DNA of 64,000 nt from Streptomyces durmitorensis (GTDB lineage Bacteria > Actinomycetota > Actinomycetes > Streptomycetales > Streptomycetaceae): assembly GCF_023498005.1 (NCBI RefSeq), contig NZ_CP097289.1, positions 2,480,001-2,544,000 of the forward strand, in the 5' to 3' direction. Shown in pieces: positions 25,513 to 34,774 of this stretch. The first letter of the stretch is position 1. Each line of letters starts with the position of its first letter. A model generated the notes under the pieces. The model was given only the letters and a program-made list of their open reading frames with translations. It had not been told where the DNA came from and made no database searches. The position numbers and the translations under genes were made by a program.

Positions 25513-26964
25513 CTATTCTCCTCCGCCGCCGTGCAGGCTCTGCACCGGGTTGGCGGTGAGCTCCTGCACACTGGCCAGGTCGCCGCCCAGCTGGTCGACG
25601 GCGGCATAGGCGCTCGCGATGCACGCGGGGATGCCCACGCCGTCGTACGCGGCTCCGCACACGGCGAGGCCGGGCAGCTTGCTCACGTGCTCGCGGACGC
25701 GGGCCACGCGCGCGTAGTGGCCGACGGGGTACTGCGGCAGGCCGTCGTGCCAGCGGGTGACGCGGGTGGCGACGGGCTCGGCGTCGAGGCCGGTGGCCGC
25801 GCGCAGGTCGCGCCGGGAGAGGGCGACGAGGTCGGCGTCGTCGCGCTCCAGAATCGCTGTTTCGCCGTACCGCCCCACCGAAGTGCGCAGAACCAGCAGG
25901 TCAGGGTTCTCCTCGGCGATCCAGCCCCACTTGCGCGAGGCGAAGGTGGACGCCTTGATGGTGTGCCCGTCGATCGGCGGCACGAGAAAACCGCTGCCTT
26001 CGGGGAGGTCGATCTCGCTGCGGCGGTAGGCGAGGGTCATCAGGGCCATGGAGGCGTACTCCACGGTGGCGAGCTCGGCCGCGGCGGCGGGCGCCTCGAC
26101 GCCGAGCAGCGCGGCAGCGGCGTACGCGGGCACGGCGACGACCACGGCATCGGCGTCGATGGTCTGCTCGGCGGTGCTCACCTGCCAGCCCTCCGGGGTG
26201 CGCCGCAGCTCGGTGACGGGCACCCCGGTGCGGATCTCACCGCCACGCGCGCGTACCGAATCGGCGACGGCGAGCGGCAGTTGGCCGACGCCGCCCTCGA
26301 TGCCCATGAAGACGGGGCCGGTCTGCTGGTTCTGCGCGGCACGCGCCTGGATGTCACGCACGCCCTCCGTGAGCGAGGCGTGCGTACGGGCGGCCTCGAA
26401 GAGCTGCGGGACGGCCGAGCGCATGGAGATGCGGTAGGCGTCCCCCGCGTACACCCCGCCCAGCAGTGGCTCCACGAGCCGGTCGACGACCTCGCGGCCC
26501 AGGCGCGCGGCGACGTACTCACCGACCGCGACGTCGTCCCCGACCTTGGTGGGCGGCAGTTCACGGTCCTGCTCGATGCGGTGGAGCCCTTCGTCGGAGA
26601 GCACTCCGGAGAGGGCCGACGCGTCGCCGGGTACGCCCATGACGTGGCCCTTGGGCATCGGCCGCAGGGCCCCGCGGGTCCAGATCGCGGCGGTCGCGGT
26701 GGCGGGCGCCTGCATCCGGTCGGCGAGGCCCACCTCGCGGGCGAGGGCGACGGCCTCCGGGCGGCGGGCCAGCATCGACTCGGCGCCGAGGTCGACGCGG
26801 ACGCCCTCGATCTCGCCGGGGAGCAGCTTGCCGCCGAGCCGGTCGGAGGCTTCCAGGACGGTCACGCGGGACCCGGTGTCGAGCAATCGGTGTGCGGCGG
26901 CCAGTCCGGCGATCCCGCCACCGATGACAACGACATGACCCGTACGTGTGTCCGTTTCGCGCAT
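25513..26964 (-). CDS. hemY: Coproporphyrinogen III oxidase (protoporphyrinogen oxidase family)
   Basis: A 483-aa FAD enzyme that oxidises coproporphyrinogen III to coproporphyrin III (also named CgoX). The N-terminal FAD-binding turn [17 protein letters not shown] is at about residues 10-26, [17 protein letters not shown] follows, and the C-terminal flavin motif is [28 protein letters not shown]. It is directly upstream of hemQ on the same strand with a 4-nt gap, and hemE lies 2.7 kb away. The coproporphyrin-specific role follows from the presence of hemQ. Confidence 0.9.
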   Translation of the reverse strand: MRETDTRTGHVVVIGGGIAGLAAAHRLLDTGSRVTVLEASDRLGGKLLPGEIEGVRVDLGAESMLARRPEAVALAREVGLADRMQAPATATAAIWTRGALRPMPKGHVMGVPGDASALSGVLSDEGLHRIEQDRELPPTKVGDDVAVGEYVAARLGREVVDRLVEPLLGGVYAGDAYRISMRSAVPQLFEAARTHASLTEGVRDIQARAAQNQQTGPVFMGIEGGVGQLPLAVADSVRARGGEIRTGVPVTELRRTPEGWQVSTAEQTIDADAVVVAVPAYAAAALLGVEAPAAAAELATVEYASMALMTLAYRRSEIDLPEGSGFLVPPIDGHTIKASTFASRKWGWIAEENPDLLVLRTSVGRYGETAILERDDADLVALSRRDLRAATGLDAEPVATRVTRWHDGLPQYPVGHYARVARVREHVSKLPGLAVCGAAYDGVGIPACIASAYAAVDQLGGDLASVQELTANPVQSLHGGGGE

Positions 26965-27117
26965 GCCTCCACTCTACGAGGCGGCTACTTCGAGCCGGGC
27001 GAGTCCCGACCGTGACCCCATCGGGACCGGTCGGCAACCACCGTTTCGCCTCTCCCCGGCGTCAAAGGAGCAGACAACGGAGCACCAGTCACCACGATCC
27101 TCGGGGGGTACGTCGAG

Positions 27118-28092
27118 ATGCTCGCGTCCAGTACGTCAAGGCACCGCACCGTCCAGGCACTCTCGGCCGTCCTGCTCGCGGTCGCCCTCGCGCTCACCGG
27201 GTGCAGCGCGGGCGGCGACAGCGGCGGTGACAGCGACAAGGCCGCGGCCGGCAGCAAGGACGACAAGGGGATGGGCGGCGGCCGGGCGGATCAGTCCGGC
27301 GGCAAGAAGAAGCCACCCGAGCTCACCGGCACGCACATCATCCGCACCGCCACCCTGACTGTCCGCGTCAAGGACGTGCCGAAGGCCCTGGACGAGGCGC
27401 GCGCGGCGGCCACCGACGCGGGCGGCGTCGTCGGCGACGAGACCACGGACCGCGACGGACGGGGCCACGAGCGCTCCCGCATCGTGCTGCGCGTCCCGCA
27501 GGACCAGTACGACGAGGTCCTCACGTCCCTGGAGGGCACGGGCAAACTGATCGAGCGCAAGGCCAAGGCACAGGACGTCACCGACCAGGTCGTCGACGTC
27601 GAGAGCCGCGTCAAGTCGCAGCGGGCGAGCGTGGCGCGCGTGCGGGAGCTGATGGACAAGGCGACGAAACTGAGCGATGTCGTCACCCTGGAAGGGGAGT
27701 TGAGCAGCCGTCAGTCCGAACTGGAGGCGCTGCTCGCGCAGCAGTCCTCGCTCAAGGACCGTACGAGCATGTCGACGATCACGCTCTCGCTCAGCGAGAC
27801 GGCCGTGAAGAAGGCGGCCGCGGACGACGACGACCCGACGTTCGTGGACGCTCTGTCCGGCGGCTGGAACGCCTTCGTGACGATGCTGCGGTGGCTTGCG
27901 GTCGCCCTCGGCGCGATCCTGCCGTTCGCGGCGGTGGCGGTGCTGCTGTTCCTGCTGTGGCGGCGTCTGGTGCGGACCCGGCTGCCGCGCAGGCCCTCGG
28001 TGGCGACGGCCCCCGCGGTGCCTGCGGCTCCGACGGTTCCGCAGGCACCGGCGGTTCCGCAGGCACCGGCGCGCGAGGGCGACGACGACTAG
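27118..28092 (+). CDS. DUF4349 lipoprotein
   Basis: A 324-aa lipoprotein. The signal sequence ends in the lipobox LTGC (Cys30 or close), followed by a Gly/Ser/Lys-rich linker. The DUF4349 domain (about residues 75-220; RTATLTVRVKDVPKALDEAR...VVDVESRVKSQRASVARVRELMDKA) contains a long coiled-coil hairpin. One C-terminal membrane helix (about 262-285) and a Pro/Ala repeat tail end the protein. Both ends are therefore membrane-attached. Function unknown; the fold suggests an envelope scaffold. It diverges from hemY. Confidence 0.82.
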   Translation: MLASSTSRHRTVQALSAVLLAVALALTGCSAGGDSGGDSDKAAAGSKDDKGMGGGRADQSGGKKKPPELTGTHIIRTATLTVRVKDVPKALDEARAAATDAGGVVGDETTDRDGRGHERSRIVLRVPQDQYDEVLTSLEGTGKLIERKAKAQDVTDQVVDVESRVKSQRASVARVRELMDKATKLSDVVTLEGELSSRQSELEALLAQQSSLKDRTSMSTITLSLSETAVKKAAADDDDPTFVDALSGGWNAFVTMLRWLAVALGAILPFAAVAVLLFLLWRRLVRTRLPRRPSVATAPAVPAAPTVPQAPAVPQAPAREGDDD

Positions 28093-28129
28093 CGGCCCGT
28101 CAACTGCCGCCGAGTCGTAGCGTGTCCGT

Positions 28130-29512
28130 ATGAGGAGCGCGAAAGAACGACTGGTGATCATCGGGGGCGACGCGGCGGGGATGTCCGCCGCGTCGCAGGC
28201 ACGCAGGCTCAAGGGCCCCGACGAGCTGGAGATCGTCGCGTTCGAGCGCGGCCACTTCACCTCGTACTCGGCCTGCGGCATCCCCTACTGGGTCGGCGGC
28301 GACGTCCCTTCGCGGGACGAGCTGATCGCGCGTACGCCCGAGGAGCACCGGGAGCGCGACATCGACCTGCGGATGCGTACGGAGGTCGAGGAGATCGACG
28401 TCGAGGGCGGCCGGGTCCGCACCCGGGACCTGGAGTCGGGGTCCGAGGCCTGGACGTCGTACGACAAGCTCGTGATCGGTACGGGCGCCCGCCCCATCCG
28501 CCCCGCCCTGCCCGGCATCGACGCCCCCGGCGTGCACGGCGTACAGACCCTGGACGACGGCCAGGCGCTCCTGGACACGCTGGCCCGCACGCCGGGCCGC
28601 AGGGCGGTCGTCATCGGCGCGGGCTACATCGGCGTCGAGATGGCCGAGGCGCTGATCCAGCGCCGCTACGAGGTCACGGTGGTCAACCGCGGCACGGAGC
28701 CGATGTCGACGCTCGACCCGGACATGGGCCGCCTCGTCCATGACGCGATGTCCGGCATGGGCATCGAGATGGTCAACGGCGCGGAGGTCACCAAGATCCT
28801 CACCGGTGACGACGGCCGGGTCAGGGCAGTGGCCACCGAGGACGCGGAGTATCCGGCGGACGTGGTGGTGCTCGGCATCGGCGTGCGCCCCGAGACGGAG
28901 CTCGCCGGCGCGGCGGGGCTGCCGCTCGGCAAGCACGGCGGGCTGCTCACGGATCTCGCGATGCGGGTGCGCGGGCACGAGAACATCTGGGCGGGCGGTG
29001 ACTGCGTCGAGGTCCTCGACCTGGTCTCGGGCCGCGAGCGCCACATCGCGCTCGGCACCCACGCCAACAAGCACGGCCAGGTCATCGGCTCGAACGTGGG
29101 CGGGAGTTACGCGACGTTTCCCGGTGTCGTCGGCACGGCCGTCAGCAAGGTCTGCGACCTGGAGATCGCCCGTACGGGCCTGCGCGAGAAGGAGGCACGG
29201 GCGGCGGGCCTTCAGTACGCGACGGTGACCATCGAGTCGACGAGCCGCGCCGGCTATTACCCCGGCGCGGCCGTGATGACCGTGAAGATGCTCGCCGAGC
29301 GCCTCACGGGGCGGCTGCTCGGCGTGCAGATCGTCGGCCGCGAGGGAGCGGCCAAGCGCGTCGACATCGCGGCCGTGGCCCTGACGGCCCGGATGACGGT
29401 GGACCAGATGACCGCGCTCGACCTCGGCTACGCACCGCCGTTCTCACCGGTGTGGGACCCGGTTCTGGTGGCGGCGCGCAAGGCGGTCGCGGCGGTGCGG
29501 AGCACTCGGTAG
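28130..29512 (+). CDS. FAD-dependent pyridine-nucleotide disulfide oxidoreductase
   Basis: A 460-aa flavoprotein of the CoA-disulfide reductase/NADH oxidase group. FAD turn LVIIGGDAAGMSAASQARR lies at the N-terminus, and a single redox cysteine in SYSACGIPYW (about residue 49) marks this group. NADH-binding motif VVIGAGYIGVEMAEAL (about 163-178) and NIWAGGDCVEV follow, with a C-terminal dimerisation domain containing YAPPFSPVWDP. It probably reduces CoA disulfides, polysulfides or oxygen; substrate not settled. It starts 37 nt after the DUF4349 gene. Confidence 0.82.
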   Translation: MRSAKERLVIIGGDAAGMSAASQARRLKGPDELEIVAFERGHFTSYSACGIPYWVGGDVPSRDELIARTPEEHRERDIDLRMRTEVEEIDVEGGRVRTRDLESGSEAWTSYDKLVIGTGARPIRPALPGIDAPGVHGVQTLDDGQALLDTLARTPGRRAVVIGAGYIGVEMAEALIQRRYEVTVVNRGTEPMSTLDPDMGRLVHDAMSGMGIEMVNGAEVTKILTGDDGRVRAVATEDAEYPADVVVLGIGVRPETELAGAAGLPLGKHGGLLTDLAMRVRGHENIWAGGDCVEVLDLVSGRERHIALGTHANKHGQVIGSNVGGSYATFPGVVGTAVSKVCDLEIARTGLREKEARAAGLQYATVTIESTSRAGYYPGAAVMTVKMLAERLTGRLLGVQIVGREGAAKRVDIAAVALTARMTVDQMTALDLGYAPPFSPVWDPVLVAARKAVAAVRSTR

Positions 29513-29565
29513 GCATCGCGGTGATGGATCTGCGGGCCGGTGGGGGCCGGTCGCGCAGCTCCCCG

Positions 29566-29581
29566 CGCCCCTTACGGGGCG
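29566..29581. terminator. CGCCCC-TTAC-GGGGCG hairpin in a Streptomyces-type intergenic repeat
   Basis: A perfect six-base-pair stem with a four-base loop lies in the context GGTCGCGCAGCTCCCCG, a short sequence I recall as frequently repeated in Streptomyces intergenic DNA. It is placed between the convergent oxidoreductase and hemE genes and probably terminates transcripts from one or both sides. A small direct repeat of AACCGGTTGCG follows at about 29654-29676. Confidence 0.6.
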
Positions 29582-29686
29582 GGACCCTCGCGAGACCGGC
29601 TCCTCTCCCCCGCCTCACCCGTCACATTCAGGCGAGATTTTCAGCCAACTACGAACCGGTTGCGAACCGGTTGCGAACCGCTTCCG

Positions 29687-30751
29687 TCAGCGCGCGGTCC
29701 GCGTGTGGACGTGCTCCACGAGACGCGTCAGCGCCTCGGGGTCCGTGGAGGGCAGGACACCGTGGCCGAGGTTGAAGATGTGCCCTTCGAGCCCGGCCGC
29801 GGCGTCCAGGACCTCGTCCGTCTTGGCCTCGATCGCCTCCCGCGTGGAGAAGAGGACCGCCGGGTCGAGATTGCCCTGGAGCGCCTTGCCGGGACCGACA
29901 CGGCGGACTGCCTCGTCCATCGGGACGCGCCAGTCGACGCCCATCACGTCGGCGCCCGCCTCGCCCATCAGACCGAGCAGTTCGCCCGTGCCGACTCCGA
30001 AGTGGATGCGCGGCACGCCGTACGAGGCCACGGCGTCGAAGACCTTCTGCGACGCGGGCATCACGGAGCGCCGGTAGTCGGCGGGGGCCAGCGCGCCCAC
30101 CCACGAGTCGAAGAGCTGCACGGCGCTTGCGCCCGCCTCGATCTGCACCTTCAGGAAGGCGCCGGTGATCTCCGCGAGCCGGTCGAGCAGATCCGCCCAC
30201 AGCTGCGGGTCGCCGTACATGAGCGCCTTGGTGTGCTCGTGATTACGGCTCGGACCGCCCTCGACCAGGTAACTCGCGAGAGTGAAAGGCGCACCGGCGA
30301 ATCCGATGAGCGGGGTCGACCCCAGCTCGGCCGTCAGCATGCCGATCGCCTGCGTCACGTAGCTCACGTCGTCCGGCGTCAGGTCCCGCAGCTGGGCGAG
30401 GTCGGCGCGCGAGCGGATGGGGTTGGCGACGACCGGGCCGATACCCGGCTTGATGTCGAGGTCGATGCCGATGGCCTTGAGGGGCACGACGATGTCGCTG
30501 AAGTAGATCGCGGCGTCGACCTTGTGGCGGCGCACGGGCTGCAGCGTGATCTCCGTGACCAGCTCAGGCATCATGCAGGACTCCAGCATGGCCGTGCCCT
30601 CGCGCACCTTGCGGTACTCGGGCAGTGAGCGCCCCGCCTGCCGCATGAACCAGACCGGCGTGTGCGGCACGGGCTCGCGCCTGCAGGCCTTCATGAAAGC
30701 GGAGTCGTACGTCGCTGGGTTCTGGCCCGCAGGGCTGTTGTTGGCACTCAC
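29687..30751 (-). CDS. hemE: Uroporphyrinogen decarboxylase
   Basis: A 354-aa TIM-barrel enzyme that decarboxylates uroporphyrinogen III to coproporphyrinogen III, feeding hemY and hemQ nearby. The N-terminal signature PVWFMRQAGRSLPEYR (about 31-46) carries the substrate-binding arginines, followed by the essential Asp region IYFSDIVVPL and GFAGAPFTLASYLVEGG. The C-terminal NLGHGVLPSTDPE is conserved. Length is normal. The start is GTG. It is divergent from the DUF3000 gene. Confidence 0.95.
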   Translation of the reverse strand: MSANNSPAGQNPATYDSAFMKACRREPVPHTPVWFMRQAGRSLPEYRKVREGTAMLESCMMPELVTEITLQPVRRHKVDAAIYFSDIVVPLKAIGIDLDIKPGIGPVVANPIRSRADLAQLRDLTPDDVSYVTQAIGMLTAELGSTPLIGFAGAPFTLASYLVEGGPSRNHEHTKALMYGDPQLWADLLDRLAEITGAFLKVQIEAGASAVQLFDSWVGALAPADYRRSVMPASQKVFDAVASYGVPRIHFGVGTGELLGLMGEAGADVMGVDWRVPMDEAVRRVGPGKALQGNLDPAVLFSTREAIEAKTDEVLDAAAGLEGHIFNLGHGVLPSTDPEALTRLVEHVHTRTAR

Positions 30752-30872
30752 GCGGAAAGTCTCGCACGGGCCGGTGCGCCCCCTGTCCTGAGGGACACCC
30801 TGCCTTGACCGGGGCCCCTCTCACGGGTGTCTCTCCCTGCGCGAAGCCGCCGTTCCCCTTAATCTTCCCCGC

Positions 30873-31562
30873 ATGGCTGCGGCTCAAGGACAACGGTCGG
30901 ACGGCGCTGGCGAGATGGAAAGTACGGAGGGGAAGGTGGCGGAATCGACTCCGTTGCCCTTTCGCGCGGCGGTCGACGCGCTGCGCGGGGCACGGCTTCG
31001 GCCCGAGATCGAGATCGACCCGACGCGGGCTCCGCAGCGTCTTGCCCCTTATGCGTACGCGCTGGAAGCGGCGGTGGTCGAGGGCGACGAGGACCTCGCG
31101 GACGGGCGCCTGGTCCTGCTGCACGATCCGGACGGGCACGACGCGTGGCAGGGCACCTTCCGCCTCGTCACGCTCGTCCGCGCGGAACTGGAGCCGGAGA
31201 TGGCTGCGGACCCGCTGCTTCCGGAGGTCTGCTGGTCCTGGCTGACGGGCGCCCTTCAGGCGCGCGGCCTGGCCTGCGGGGAGCCGAGCGGCACCGTCAC
31301 GCGCGCGGGTTCGCACTACTTCGGCGGGCTCTCCGAGCGGCCGCCCGCGTCGCAGATCGAGATCCGGGCGTCGTGGACGCCGCGCGAGGGGCGCGGCGGG
31401 GTGCCGGACACGGCGGCGCATCTCGCGGCGTGGTGCGATCTGCTCTGCCAGGTGGCGGGGTTGCCGCCGGTGAACCAGGGGCACGGCGACGGGCCAGGGG
31501 CCGGGTCCGGGTCCGGGTCCGTGGTGTCGCTGCCACAGCGACGGGGGCCGCAGACGCCGTGA
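30873..31562 (+). CDS. DUF3000 family protein
   Basis: A 229-aa actinobacterial protein of unknown function. The core (about residues 28-205) contains PEIEIDPTRAPQRLAPYAYAL, EVCWSWLTGALQARGLACGEPSGTVTR and PDTAAHLAAWCDLLCQVAGLPPV, which are conserved in DUF3000. A Gly/Ser tail ends it. There are no membrane segments. It lies between hemE and whiI, an arrangement I recall as conserved in streptomycetes. Confidence 0.82.
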   Translation: MAAAQGQRSDGAGEMESTEGKVAESTPLPFRAAVDALRGARLRPEIEIDPTRAPQRLAPYAYALEAAVVEGDEDLADGRLVLLHDPDGHDAWQGTFRLVTLVRAELEPEMAADPLLPEVCWSWLTGALQARGLACGEPSGTVTRAGSHYFGGLSERPPASQIEIRASWTPREGRGGVPDTAAHLAAWCDLLCQVAGLPPVNQGHGDGPGAGSGSGSVVSLPQRRGPQTP

Positions 31563-31570
31563 CCGACGGC

Positions 31571-31620
31571 GGGACCGGACGGGACCGGACGGGAGCGGAT
31601 GGGACCGGACGAGACCGGAC
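31571..31620. repeat. 10-bp minisatellite, five units
   Basis: Five consecutive 10-bp units of consensus GGGACCGGAC follow the DUF3000 stop. Units 1, 2 and 4 are identical. Related GGGACCGAAC and a doubled GCGCTGACGG follow. The array is non-coding and lies about 140 bp upstream of the whiI promoter. Confidence 0.9.
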
Positions 31621-31762
31621 GGGGCGCTGACGGAGCGCTGACGGGACCGAACGGTCATGCGGATGAGCGATTCTGAACGACTCCGATTCGGGTCGATCTT
31701 CGGATGATCGATCACATGTCCGAATGGTCCGAATTGTTACTCACCAAATCGTGATCATTCTC

Positions 31763-31790
31763 TAAAGGCGGGCGGGTTTGGTGCCGAAGA
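31763..31790 (+). promoter_or_regulatory. Sigma-WhiG-type promoter of whiI
   Basis: TAAA (31763-31766), 16 bases, then GCCGAAGA (31783-31790) matches the motility/sporulation sigma consensus TAAA-N15/16-GCCGATAA recognised by WhiG. It lies about 80 bp before the whiI start. WhiG dependence of whiI is established in S. coelicolor, and the site here agrees. The AT-richer DNA just upstream (31690-31760) could hold regulator sites. Confidence 0.8.
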
Positions 31791-31867
31791 GGTTGGTGAC
31801 CTTGAAAGCACGGTTCGTCCCGGCTTCATCCCCGAGCCGGTTCAGTCCCGCACCCCAGGAGGCCTAG

Positions 31868-32530
31868 GTGTCCGTTCTCCTCGAGCAGCCCGCAAGCCTG
31901 GTCGCCTACCGCCCGAACAAGCCGACCGCCATGGTCGTCGTGGCCGACCCTCGCGTACGCTCCACCGTCACCCGCCACCTGTGGGCCCTCGGTGTACGCG
32001 ACGTGATCGAGGCCTCGTCGATCGCGGAGGCTCGTCCCCGCATCGGCAACCCCCGTGACATCTGCGTCGCAGACGTCCACCTCCCCGACGGCTCCGGCCT
32101 GACGCTCCTCTCAGAAACCCGCGCGGCGGGCTGGCCGAACGGCCTCGCCCTCTCCGCCGCCGATGACATCGGTGCCGTACGCAACGCCCTCGCGGGCGGC
32201 GTCAAGGGCTACGTCGTCACCGGCACCCGCAACAATGTCGGTCTCCCCACCCGTCCCGGCGCCGCGCCCATCGGCTCGGCCGCCGCCCGAATGCACCGCC
32301 GCCCGCCCGGCGCCCCGAGCCACCCCGGTGGCTACCGCGAGCTGTCCGGCCGTGAGGTGGAGGTTCTCCGCCTGGTCGCGGAAGGCCAGTCGAACAAGGC
32401 CATCGGCGTCTCGATGGGGCTCTCGGCACTGACCGTGAAGAGCCACCTCGCCCGGATCGCACGCAAGCTCGGCACGGGTGACCGAGCCGGGATGGTAGCG
32501 GTGGCCCTGCGCACCGGAATCATCCACTGA
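31868..32530 (+). CDS. whiI: Atypical response regulator WhiI, sporulation
   Basis: A 220-aa LuxR-type orphan response regulator needed for sporulation septation and spore maturation. The receiver domain (residues 20-120) is degenerate: the usual acidic pair is reduced to one residue (VVVADP, D27), while D69 and K113 remain. The C-terminal HTH (about 155-217; LSGREVEVLRLVAEGQSNKAIG...TVKSHLARIARKLG) is intact. In S. coelicolor WhiI works as a heterodimer with BldM and does not need conventional phosphorylation. The GTG start follows AGGAGG. The WhiG-type promoter upstream and the hemE/DUF3000 neighbours support the identification. Confidence 0.85.
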   Translation: MSVLLEQPASLVAYRPNKPTAMVVVADPRVRSTVTRHLWALGVRDVIEASSIAEARPRIGNPRDICVADVHLPDGSGLTLLSETRAAGWPNGLALSAADDIGAVRNALAGGVKGYVVTGTRNNVGLPTRPGAAPIGSAAARMHRRPPGAPSHPGGYRELSGREVEVLRLVAEGQSNKAIGVSMGLSALTVKSHLARIARKLGTGDRAGMVAVALRTGIIH

Positions 32531-32548
32531 CTCATTTACACCCCTCGT

Positions 32549-32582
32549 GCGCCCGTCGACGGAACGTTCCGTCGACGGGCGC
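32549..32582. terminator. Perfect 34-bp palindrome after whiI
   Basis: GCGCCCGTCGACGGAAC followed directly by its reverse complement gives a perfect 17-bp inverted repeat, 18 bp after the whiI stop. It is a probable terminator separating whiI from the nuclease gene. The absence of a loop also makes a protein-binding site possible. Confidence 0.7.
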
Positions 32583-32608
32583 TGTGCATACACAGATACC
32601 CTTGACAG

Positions 32609-33886
32609 GTGACCGACGCCCAAGAGACCGCAGCAGACAGCTCACTGCGAACCACCGGAGGCGGCCCTCCGGACGACGTCGAAACGGCGCCGATCCCTTT
32701 GGACGAGCCGCGTGATGGCATTCCTCCGGTGGTCGCCGACGAGACCGCCCTCGCAGAGGTGATCGCCGCTTTCGCGGCTGGCAGTGGCCCCGTGGCCGTG
32801 GACGCCGAACGTGCGTCCGGCTATCGGTACGGCCAGCGTGCCTATCTCGTGCAGTTGCGCCGTGAAGGCGCGGGCAGCACCTTGATCGACCCCGTGGCCT
32901 GCCCCGACCTGTCGGGGCTCGGCGAGGCGATCGCCGGTGCGGAGTGGGTGCTGCACGCCGCCACGCAGGACCTGCCCTGCCTCCGCGAAATAGGCATGAT
33001 CCCCACCAGCATCTTCGACACCGAACTCGCCGGGCGCCTCGCCGGTTTCCCCCGGGTCGGCCTCGGCGCGATGGTCGAGGGCGTGCTCGGCTTCGTCCTG
33101 GAGAAGGGCCACTCGGCGGTCGACTGGTCGACGCGCCCACTGCCCGACCCCTGGCTTCGCTACGCGGCGCTCGACGTCGAGCTGCTCGTGGACCTGCGGG
33201 ACGCCCTGGAGAAGGAGCTCGACCGGCAGGGCAAGCTGGAGTGGGCCCGCGAGGAGTTCGACGCGATCTCCTCCGCTCCGCCGCCTCCGCCTCGCGTGGA
33301 CCCCTGGCGGCGTACGTCCGGCATGCACAAGGTGCGGCGCCGTCGTCAGATGGCGGTCGTACGTGAGCTGTGGACCGCCCGCGACAAGGTGGCCCAGCGG
33401 CGTGACGTGTCGCCGGGCAAGGTCCTCAGTGACGGCGCGATCGTGGAGGCGGCGCTGGGGCTGCCCCCCAACGTGCACGCGCTCGCCGGGCTCACCGGCT
33501 TCGGGCATCGCATGGGCCGCCGTCAGCTGGAGCAGTGGCAGGCCGCGGTGGACCGGGCCAAGGCCCTGCCCGACTCCGAGCTTCCGCAGCCGGGGGCGGC
33601 CGTGTCGGGGCCCCCGCCGCCCCGCTCCTGGGCGGACCGCGACCCGGCCGCCGCGGCGCGCCTCTCCGCGGCGCGGGCGGCTGTCTCGGCGCTGGCCGAG
33701 GAACTGAACATGCCTCAGGAGAACCTGATCACTCCGGACACGGTACGAAGGGTGTGCTGGGAGCCGCCGACGGAGGTTTCCGCCGAGTCCGTCTCCACCG
33801 CGCTGGCCGCTCACGGTGCGCGCCGCTGGCAGATCACCCAGGTCACCCCGGCCTTGGTGACCGCGCTGAGCCGCCCGGCGCCGTAG
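32609..33886 (+). CDS. Ribonuclease D-like 3'-5' exonuclease with HRDC domain
   Basis: A 425-aa DEDDy nuclease. The exonuclease domain (about residues 40-205) shows D65 and E67 in VAVDAERASGYRYGQ, D121 in TQDLPCL, and Y185/D189 in YAALDVELL, so all catalytic acidic positions are present. An HRDC domain follows (about 230-315; VRELWTARDKVAQRRDVSPGKVLSD...LAGLTGFGHRM). It probably trims RNA 3' ends. A linker and C-terminal extension are usual in actinobacteria. The start is GTG. The large inverted-repeat element begins 6 bases after its stop. Confidence 0.87.
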   Translation: MTDAQETAADSSLRTTGGGPPDDVETAPIPLDEPRDGIPPVVADETALAEVIAAFAAGSGPVAVDAERASGYRYGQRAYLVQLRREGAGSTLIDPVACPDLSGLGEAIAGAEWVLHAATQDLPCLREIGMIPTSIFDTELAGRLAGFPRVGLGAMVEGVLGFVLEKGHSAVDWSTRPLPDPWLRYAALDVELLVDLRDALEKELDRQGKLEWAREEFDAISSAPPPPPRVDPWRRTSGMHKVRRRRQMAVVRELWTARDKVAQRRDVSPGKVLSDGAIVEAALGLPPNVHALAGLTGFGHRMGRRQLEQWQAAVDRAKALPDSELPQPGAAVSGPPPPRSWADRDPAAAARLSAARAAVSALAEELNMPQENLITPDTVRRVCWEPPTEVSAESVSTALAAHGARRWQITQVTPALVTALSRPAP

Positions 33887-33891
33887 GGGCG

Positions 33892-34260
33892 GGGGGCATT
33901 GCTGGGCCGGTGGCTTTGACTTGTTGCCGGGGCCGCCCGGTTGTCCCGAGGTTGGCGGTTCCGGGCCGGGTGTAAAGGGCGCTCCTGCGTCGCGTCGGCT
34001 GCGCCGATTCCGCTGCGCTCCACCCTTGACACCCGTCCCTCCACCGCGCGAAGCGATATGACCGGGCGGCCACGGGGTGGGACTCTCGACCACTCCCGTC
34101 AAATCAGGGGGTCTCGCTGCCGGGTGCGGCCCGACTCATTGCGGGTGGCCCCTAGGGGGAGAAGGGCGGGCGCCCGGTCCGCCGTCGCTTCAGGGAAGGG
34201 TGCCGGTCTCGTCAAGCGGCTGCCGACCGGATCTTCCGGCGTGACCGTCACGGGGAGAAA
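33892..34260. repeat. Left arm of a large imperfect palindrome
   Basis: The first 200 bases match the reverse complement of the right arm with only a handful of differences (for example CATTGC for CGTTGC, TCCCGAG for TCCTGAG). Similarity continues, less tightly, into the repeat array. The arm begins just beyond the RNase D-like stop. It includes the stretch from GTGTAAAGGGCGCTCC to TTGACACCCGTCCC, and no gene was recognised in it. The arms must have been duplicated in inverted orientation or are kept alike by conversion. Confidence 0.9.
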
Positions 34261-34560
34261 GGGGCGGGCGCCTGGTCCGCGTCCGCTTCGGGGAGGGGCC
34301 CGGTCTCGTCAAGCGGCTGCGGCCTGGTTCTTCCGGCGTGGCCGCCAGGGGGACGGGCGGGCGCCTGGTCCGTAGCCGCTCCGGGGGTGGGTGCCGGTCT
34401 CGTCAAGCGACTGCCGACCGGATCTTCCGGAGTGGCCGTCAGGGGGCGGGGCGGGCGAGGGCCTGCTGGTGGGTGCGGGTTTCGTCGCGCGCGTGCCGAC
34501 CGGTGGCGGTGGGGGTGTGCAGGTCGCGGCTGACGTGGGTCGGTCGGCTCCGAGGGGGTG
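34154..34560. repeat. Left array of 94-97-bp repeats
   Basis: Three good units and about one degenerate unit, with corresponding positions near 34154, 34251, 34348 and 34442, run in the opposite orientation to the right array. The shared core is TCGTCAAGCGGCTGCC, then CCGGATCTTCCGG, then GTGACCGTCAC. The last two are small palindromes, so each unit could offer two binding sites. The apparent reading frames across it only translate the repeat. Confidence 0.85.
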
Positions 34561-34569
34561 GGGGTCCGG

Positions 34570-34648
34570 CACCTAATTTCGAGAAGGCGCGTTACGCAAC
34601 GCGCGCGCCCCCCTTCTGCCAGAACACAACTTTGCGAAAGTAGGTGCG
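34570..34648. other. Three nested inverted repeats in the palindrome centre
   Basis: CACCTAATTTCG pairs with CGAAAGTAGGTG (one mismatch). Inside it AGAAGG pairs with CCTTCT, and inside that CGCGTT-ACGC-AACGCG closes a tight hairpin. Together they make a structured segment of about 79 bases, able to form a cruciform or a folded RNA. Confidence 0.7.
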
Positions 34649-34774
34649 CCACACCATCCGGATCGCCTTGATGAACCTCTGCACCGAGGTATCGGTGGCG
34701 AGCGGTGAGGGCATCACGCATGGTTTCGCGGGGAGCCGACCCCGAAGGGGGGCAGGGCACGCCCCGAGCGAGCG

